The notes under the pieces are model-generated. The model was not told the origin of the DNA. It ran no database searches and worked only from the letters and a program-made list of their open reading frames with translations. From NCBI GenBank assembly GCA_963667075.1, contig OY762938.1:1364001-1428000 (forward strand): a stretch of 64,000 nucleotides of DNA, given 5' to 3'. The DNA comes from G963667075 sp963667075 (GTDB lineage Bacteria > Pseudomonadota > Alphaproteobacteria > Micavibrionales > Micavibrionaceae). Every line of letters begins with the position of its first letter. Position 1 is the first letter of the stretch. The position numbers were made by a program, and so were the translations under genes. Shown here piece by piece: positions 61,012 through 64,000 of this stretch.

Positions 61012-61931
61012 TGATTATTTTTGGAACTTTGCTATGGATAGATGAAGAGAATCACTCTGCTGTTAACAATAAAAACAAGAGCGTTATCTCTTATTTTAGG
61101 CAGGCAAAGGTACTGAATGTGTCTTTGCATGATGTTTTTGATGCGCCTCTCCATATTTTTACGAATGATGTAAAAAGACTCTCAGACTGGTTTGCAAAGA
61201 AAGGCGGTCCACAGCCTGAGTTTGTAGAACTTCAATCAGATATGAGTGTTCCCAAAGGGACTCCCTTCTATACAGCGCACTACAAAATTGATGCTGTAGA
61301 AAAAGCGGCATCGCTTTTGAAAAGTGATGAAGATCGCTTTATTTTACTTGATACAGATATTATTGCTCTAAGGCCCTTTGATGAAGAGCAATTGAAAATA
61401 ATAGAGATGTCTGATTTACTGGTTTACGACATATCGGATCAGGTTTTTTTGAATTCTGGGTCTTCCAGAATAAAAAAAAGTATCGACATAGTATTAAACA
61501 AAAATTTGATTGAACCTCATTGGTTTGGGGGAGAGTTTTTGTGTGGGAAGAGGGACGCTTTACTAGAACTCGTTTCTTTAGTTAAAGGTGTTTTGCCGAG
61601 TTACTTTTCTCATTTGGATCATTTGCACCATAAAGGAGATGAAATGTTTGTTTCTGCGTGTTTAAATGATCTGATAGAAAGAAGAGGCTTGCAAGTTCGA
61701 ATACAGAACCCTTATTTTATTATTGCGCGTCACTGGTCCCGCCATACAGATCATTCGTTATCATATTTTATGAAACATAGCTTTGTTCATTGTCCAGGAA
61801 GTAAGCCTGTTCTCGAGTTTCTAAGTTACAGAAAGAGATTTGACAAATCTCAGGTTCATGTACTTCTTTGGGTGTATCAGAAAATGGTTGTAACCTATCA
61901 ACGTCTTAAGAGAATAATTAGGAGACACTGA
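61011..61931 (+). CDS. putative glycosyltransferase (DxD type)
   Basis: 306 residues, unrecognised at family level. The segment FILLDTDIIALRPFDE has the DTD of metal-dependent GT-A transferases (family 8-like), and GEFLCGKRDALLELV and HHKGDEMFVSACL fit an acceptor region. The C-terminal helix is basic (YQRLKRIIRRH) and may touch the membrane. It is clearly richer in A and T than its neighbours, which suggests recent gain. Its ATG overlaps the exosortase stop by one base, so it belongs to that transcript. Confidence 0.75.
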   Translation: MIIFGTLLWIDEENHSAVNNKNKSVISYFRQAKVLNVSLHDVFDAPLHIFTNDVKRLSDWFAKKGGPQPEFVELQSDMSVPKGTPFYTAHYKIDAVEKAASLLKSDEDRFILLDTDIIALRPFDEEQLKIIEMSDLLVYDISDQVFLNSGSSRIKKSIDIVLNKNLIEPHWFGGEFLCGKRDALLELVSLVKGVLPSYFSHLDHLHHKGDEMFVSACLNDLIERRGLQVRIQNPYFIIARHWSRHTDHSLSYFMKHSFVHCPGSKPVLEFLSYRKRFDKSQVHVLLWVYQKMVVTYQRLKRIIRRH

Positions 61932-61936
61932 AGATA

Positions 61937-63058
61937 ATGCAAAACAAAGAACCAGAAGAACCGCTCTTGATTGCGGGGCAGTTTCCGCCGCCGGTGCATG
62001 GGTTCTCCTATATTACGCAGCAGATGGCTGCGCTGTTGTCGGAGCAATATGACACCACGATTGTGGATCTTGTGCCGCATAGTGGGAAGCGAGGGCTTTT
62101 ATATCATATGAGACGCTCTATTCTTGCCATCAAAGGGGCTCTCTCTATATCGTCTTATGCATCCAAGAATGAAGGGGCACCCGTTTATATTGCGTGCGAA
62201 AGCAAATTGGGGCTGATTTATACGATATTGTTATCAGCGATGGCGCGCCGGTTTAAATGCCCCACATATCTTCACTATCATAACTTTACGTTTATTGATA
62301 AGCATAGTGCCTTGATGTCTTTTCTTTTGAAGGTTGCAGGAAAAGAGGCTGTTCATATCTTTTTATGCCCTCTTATGGGAGAACGTTTTGCTGCGCGGTA
62401 TGGGCGTGAAATTAAATCTATTGTGATTTCTAACAGCGCCTTCGTTGATCATGTCGAAACGCCTGTGCGGCTTAATAGGGAAGGTGATGTGCTGACGTTG
62501 GGACTGGTTAGTAATCTGAATGAAGATAAAGGTCTCTCCACCTTTATTGAAACTATTGAGCTGGCCCTGAAAGAAGACTTGCCTGTCAAAGGCATTTTAG
62601 CCGGACCACCGGCTTCGGAAGTGGATCGTGTCAGAATAAAAAATGCACAAAAATCTCTCGGTGATAAGCTTGAGTATCGCGGCCCTGTTTACGGTAAGAC
62701 GAAAGATAAATTCTTTAAGGATGTTGATGTGTTTTTGTTCCCCACTCAGTATGTGAATGAAGCACAGCCTACTGTGATTGCTGAGGCGCAATCCTACGGT
62801 ATTCCGGTGCTTTCTTTTGAGCGTGGCTGTATTTGTGATCAGGTGGGGAGTTGTGGGGCTGTTTTCAAACAAGAACAGAATTTTCAAGAATCTGCTGTGA
62901 CATGGCTTAAAGAGAAGGCCGATGACATGTCCGCGCTGAATGATCTGAAAGCGGCTTCGAGGGAAGCCTTTTTGCGCGATAAGGTCGAGGCCTTTGATAT
63001 CGCGCAGAATTGTTTTCGTCTTGAGCCAAAAATCATAAAACCAGAACCAACAATTTAA
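61937..63058 (+). CDS. glycosyltransferase family 4-like
   Basis: 373 residues, GT-B fold. N-terminal LIAGQFPPPVHGFSYITQQM, a typical start of wcaC/GT4-type enzymes; GLVSNLNEDKGLSTFIETI begins the donor half; FLFPTQYVNEAQPTVIAEAQ is the donor-site pattern with the catalytic Glu. The acceptor is unknown. Five bases after the upstream gene; a further transferase follows. Confidence 0.88.
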   Translation: MQNKEPEEPLLIAGQFPPPVHGFSYITQQMAALLSEQYDTTIVDLVPHSGKRGLLYHMRRSILAIKGALSISSYASKNEGAPVYIACESKLGLIYTILLSAMARRFKCPTYLHYHNFTFIDKHSALMSFLLKVAGKEAVHIFLCPLMGERFAARYGREIKSIVISNSAFVDHVETPVRLNREGDVLTLGLVSNLNEDKGLSTFIETIELALKEDLPVKGILAGPPASEVDRVRIKNAQKSLGDKLEYRGPVYGKTKDKFFKDVDVFLFPTQYVNEAQPTVIAEAQSYGIPVLSFERGCICDQVGSCGAVFKQEQNFQESAVTWLKEKADDMSALNDLKAASREAFLRDKVEAFDIAQNCFRLEPKIIKPEPTI

Positions 63059-63081
63059 AAAACGTTGCAGGTAAAAGTATC

Positions 63082-64000
63082 ATGACGAGAGCGCAGCAAA
63101 AACGCATAGATATATGGCATAATATTCTTTGGTCCCGTTACAAAGGGGGCGTTTTTTCTGCGTTGCATGAAATGAATGATCCGGCGGTTTATGATATCAG
63201 ATTCTATCAAATGGCAGAGACGGCTGGTGATCGCGCTGTTTTGAATGCGGTCGATGACTCCTATCATACCTATCCCTACACTTTGCTGTTTAAGGGCTCT
63301 CTGGATAAGATATCTTTTATGACGCGGTTGCGTGCGCTGGCGGGTTATGCTTTTAAGAATGATGCTGATCTGTCTGTTTTGACGGGGTATGAAAAGCCGG
63401 AAGTGTGGGTACAGGCTTTTATTTTGAGGCTTCGCGGCAAGAAGGTGATGTTTTTCTGTGATGCCACAAAGTTTGATCAGCCTGAGACGGTCATAAAAAA
63501 TATGGCCAAGCGGATTGTTTTCAGTCTGGCAAATGGTGTATTTGGCTATGGTGCGCGGGCGCGGGACTATGTGTTCTCTTATGGCGTGAAGGCAAAAAAC
63601 TGGCATATGAGATGTCAGGCCGCGGCCTTGCCGCATGATTATGATGCAGCAAAGGCGTTGGATCTCCGTATCAAAATGGCGAAAGAGGCTAATCCAGAGG
63701 CCCCTCGTTATCTGTATGTCGGCCGGCTCTCCAAAGAAAAGAATTTGCTGCGCCTTATGGATGCTTTCGCGCGGGTGAAAAAAGAAAGAAAAGGGGCTGA
63801 GCTGATTGTTGTCGGAGGTGGGCCTCAAAAAGAAGAATTGCAGCAAAAAGCAAAAGATCTGGCTTTTGATCCAGATGATATTCTGGTGGGCAGTAAAAGC
63901 GGACAGGACCTTTTTAATGAATATGCCAGAGCGACAAGCTTTGTATTGCCAAGCACAAGCGAACCTTGGGGGTTGGTGGTTAATGAATCTCTACATTACG
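63082..64000 (+). CDS. glycosyltransferase family 4, 5' part (runs off the window)
   Basis: About 306 residues are visible from ATG 63082 and the frame is open to the last base, so the gene continues to the right. Second-half features of GT4 are clear: YLYVGRLSKEKNLLRLMDAF, AELIVVGGGPQKEELQ and ATSFVLPSTSEPWGLVVNES, with the EX7E start present at the edge. The N-terminal half is divergent (IDIWHNILWSRYKGGVF). A minus-strand frame over the same bases is a shadow. Confidence 0.88.
   Translation, partial: MTRAQQKRIDIWHNILWSRYKGGVFSALHEMNDPAVYDIRFYQMAETAGDRAVLNAVDDSYHTYPYTLLFKGSLDKISFMTRLRALAGYAFKNDADLSVLTGYEKPEVWVQAFILRLRGKKVMFFCDATKFDQPETVIKNMAKRIVFSLANGVFGYGARARDYVFSYGVKAKNWHMRCQAAALPHDYDAAKALDLRIKMAKEANPEAPRYLYVGRLSKEKNLLRLMDAFARVKKERKGAELIVVGGGPQKEELQQKAKDLAFDPDDILVGSKSGQDLFNEYARATSFVLPSTSEPWGLVVNESLHY

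Noticed and set aside
63055..63846. 263-codon minus-strand frame at the right edge
   Set aside because: The plus strand encodes a convincing family-4 glycosyltransferase that runs off the window.

Overview
The window looks like chromosomal DNA of a Gram-negative alphaproteobacterium of moderate, slightly AT-leaning base composition. The grounds are the sigma-54 / long-form HPF / PtsN(EIIA-Ntr) block next to lptC-lptA-lptB, the surA-rsmA pair, a complex-I NDUFA9-type NAD-binding protein, MlaA/MlaC, and LPS transport genes. A Micavibrio-like lineage is possible, but that is impression, not proof. Genes are dense, usually with short or overlapping junctions. No rRNA, CRISPR array or insertion sequence was seen; there is one tRNA, tRNA-Leu(CAG).

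Layout: 0-5.2 kb holds a type I secretion set (end of a TolC-like outer-membrane protein, an unknown protein, a LapB-like ABC exporter with a cysteine-less C39-like domain, and an HlyD/LapC adaptor). It is followed by about 400 bp of strongly folded non-coding DNA. 5.6-14.8 kb is mostly envelope and housekeeping: an alpha/beta hydrolase, mlaC, mlaA, lptG, lptF, pepA, holC, purU and ahcY. 14.9-20.1 kb mixes small unknown genes, a CheY-like regulator, a 1-kb gene-poor structured stretch before recR, and a REC-plus-degenerate-GGDEF protein with a membrane partner. 20.3-27.8 kb carries tRNA-Leu, rnd, kdsD-lptC-lptA-lptB-rpoN, a probably frameshifted small gene, hpf and ptsN. 27.9-44.6 kb carries unknowns, a LOG-family protein, a diguanylate cyclase, an anchored protein with calcium-type repeats, an aldo/keto reductase, uvrD/pcrA, surA, rsmA, gmk, an ArsR regulator and two glycosyltransferases.

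44.7-47.4 kb encodes one large exported protein with ankyrin-like, LysM-like and subtilase-like parts. 47.6-50.5 kb has serB, a MoxR ATPase and a solitary Clp-type AAA module. From 51.1 kb to the right edge runs an exopolysaccharide locus: Wza-like export protein, outer-membrane barrel, Wzz/GumC chain-length protein, BY-kinase-like ATPase, manC, galE, a WcaI-like glycosyltransferase on the opposite strand, an exosortase fused to an EpsI domain, and three more glycosyltransferases, the last cut by the window edge. Together these suggest a cell that builds a polymer coat and may anchor proteins by exosortase, although no exosortase substrate lies in the window.

The most unusual signals are: an identical heptapeptide near the N-terminus of both MlaA and MlaC, written with different synonymous codons; the folded non-coding regions at 5.3-5.45 kb and 16.6-17.3 kb, with several terminator-like ends; a six-codon false start upstream of a small gene that points to a frameshift; the ankyrin/LysM/subtilase protein; and a palindromic repeat at 57.8-58.0 kb in the exopolysaccharide locus.
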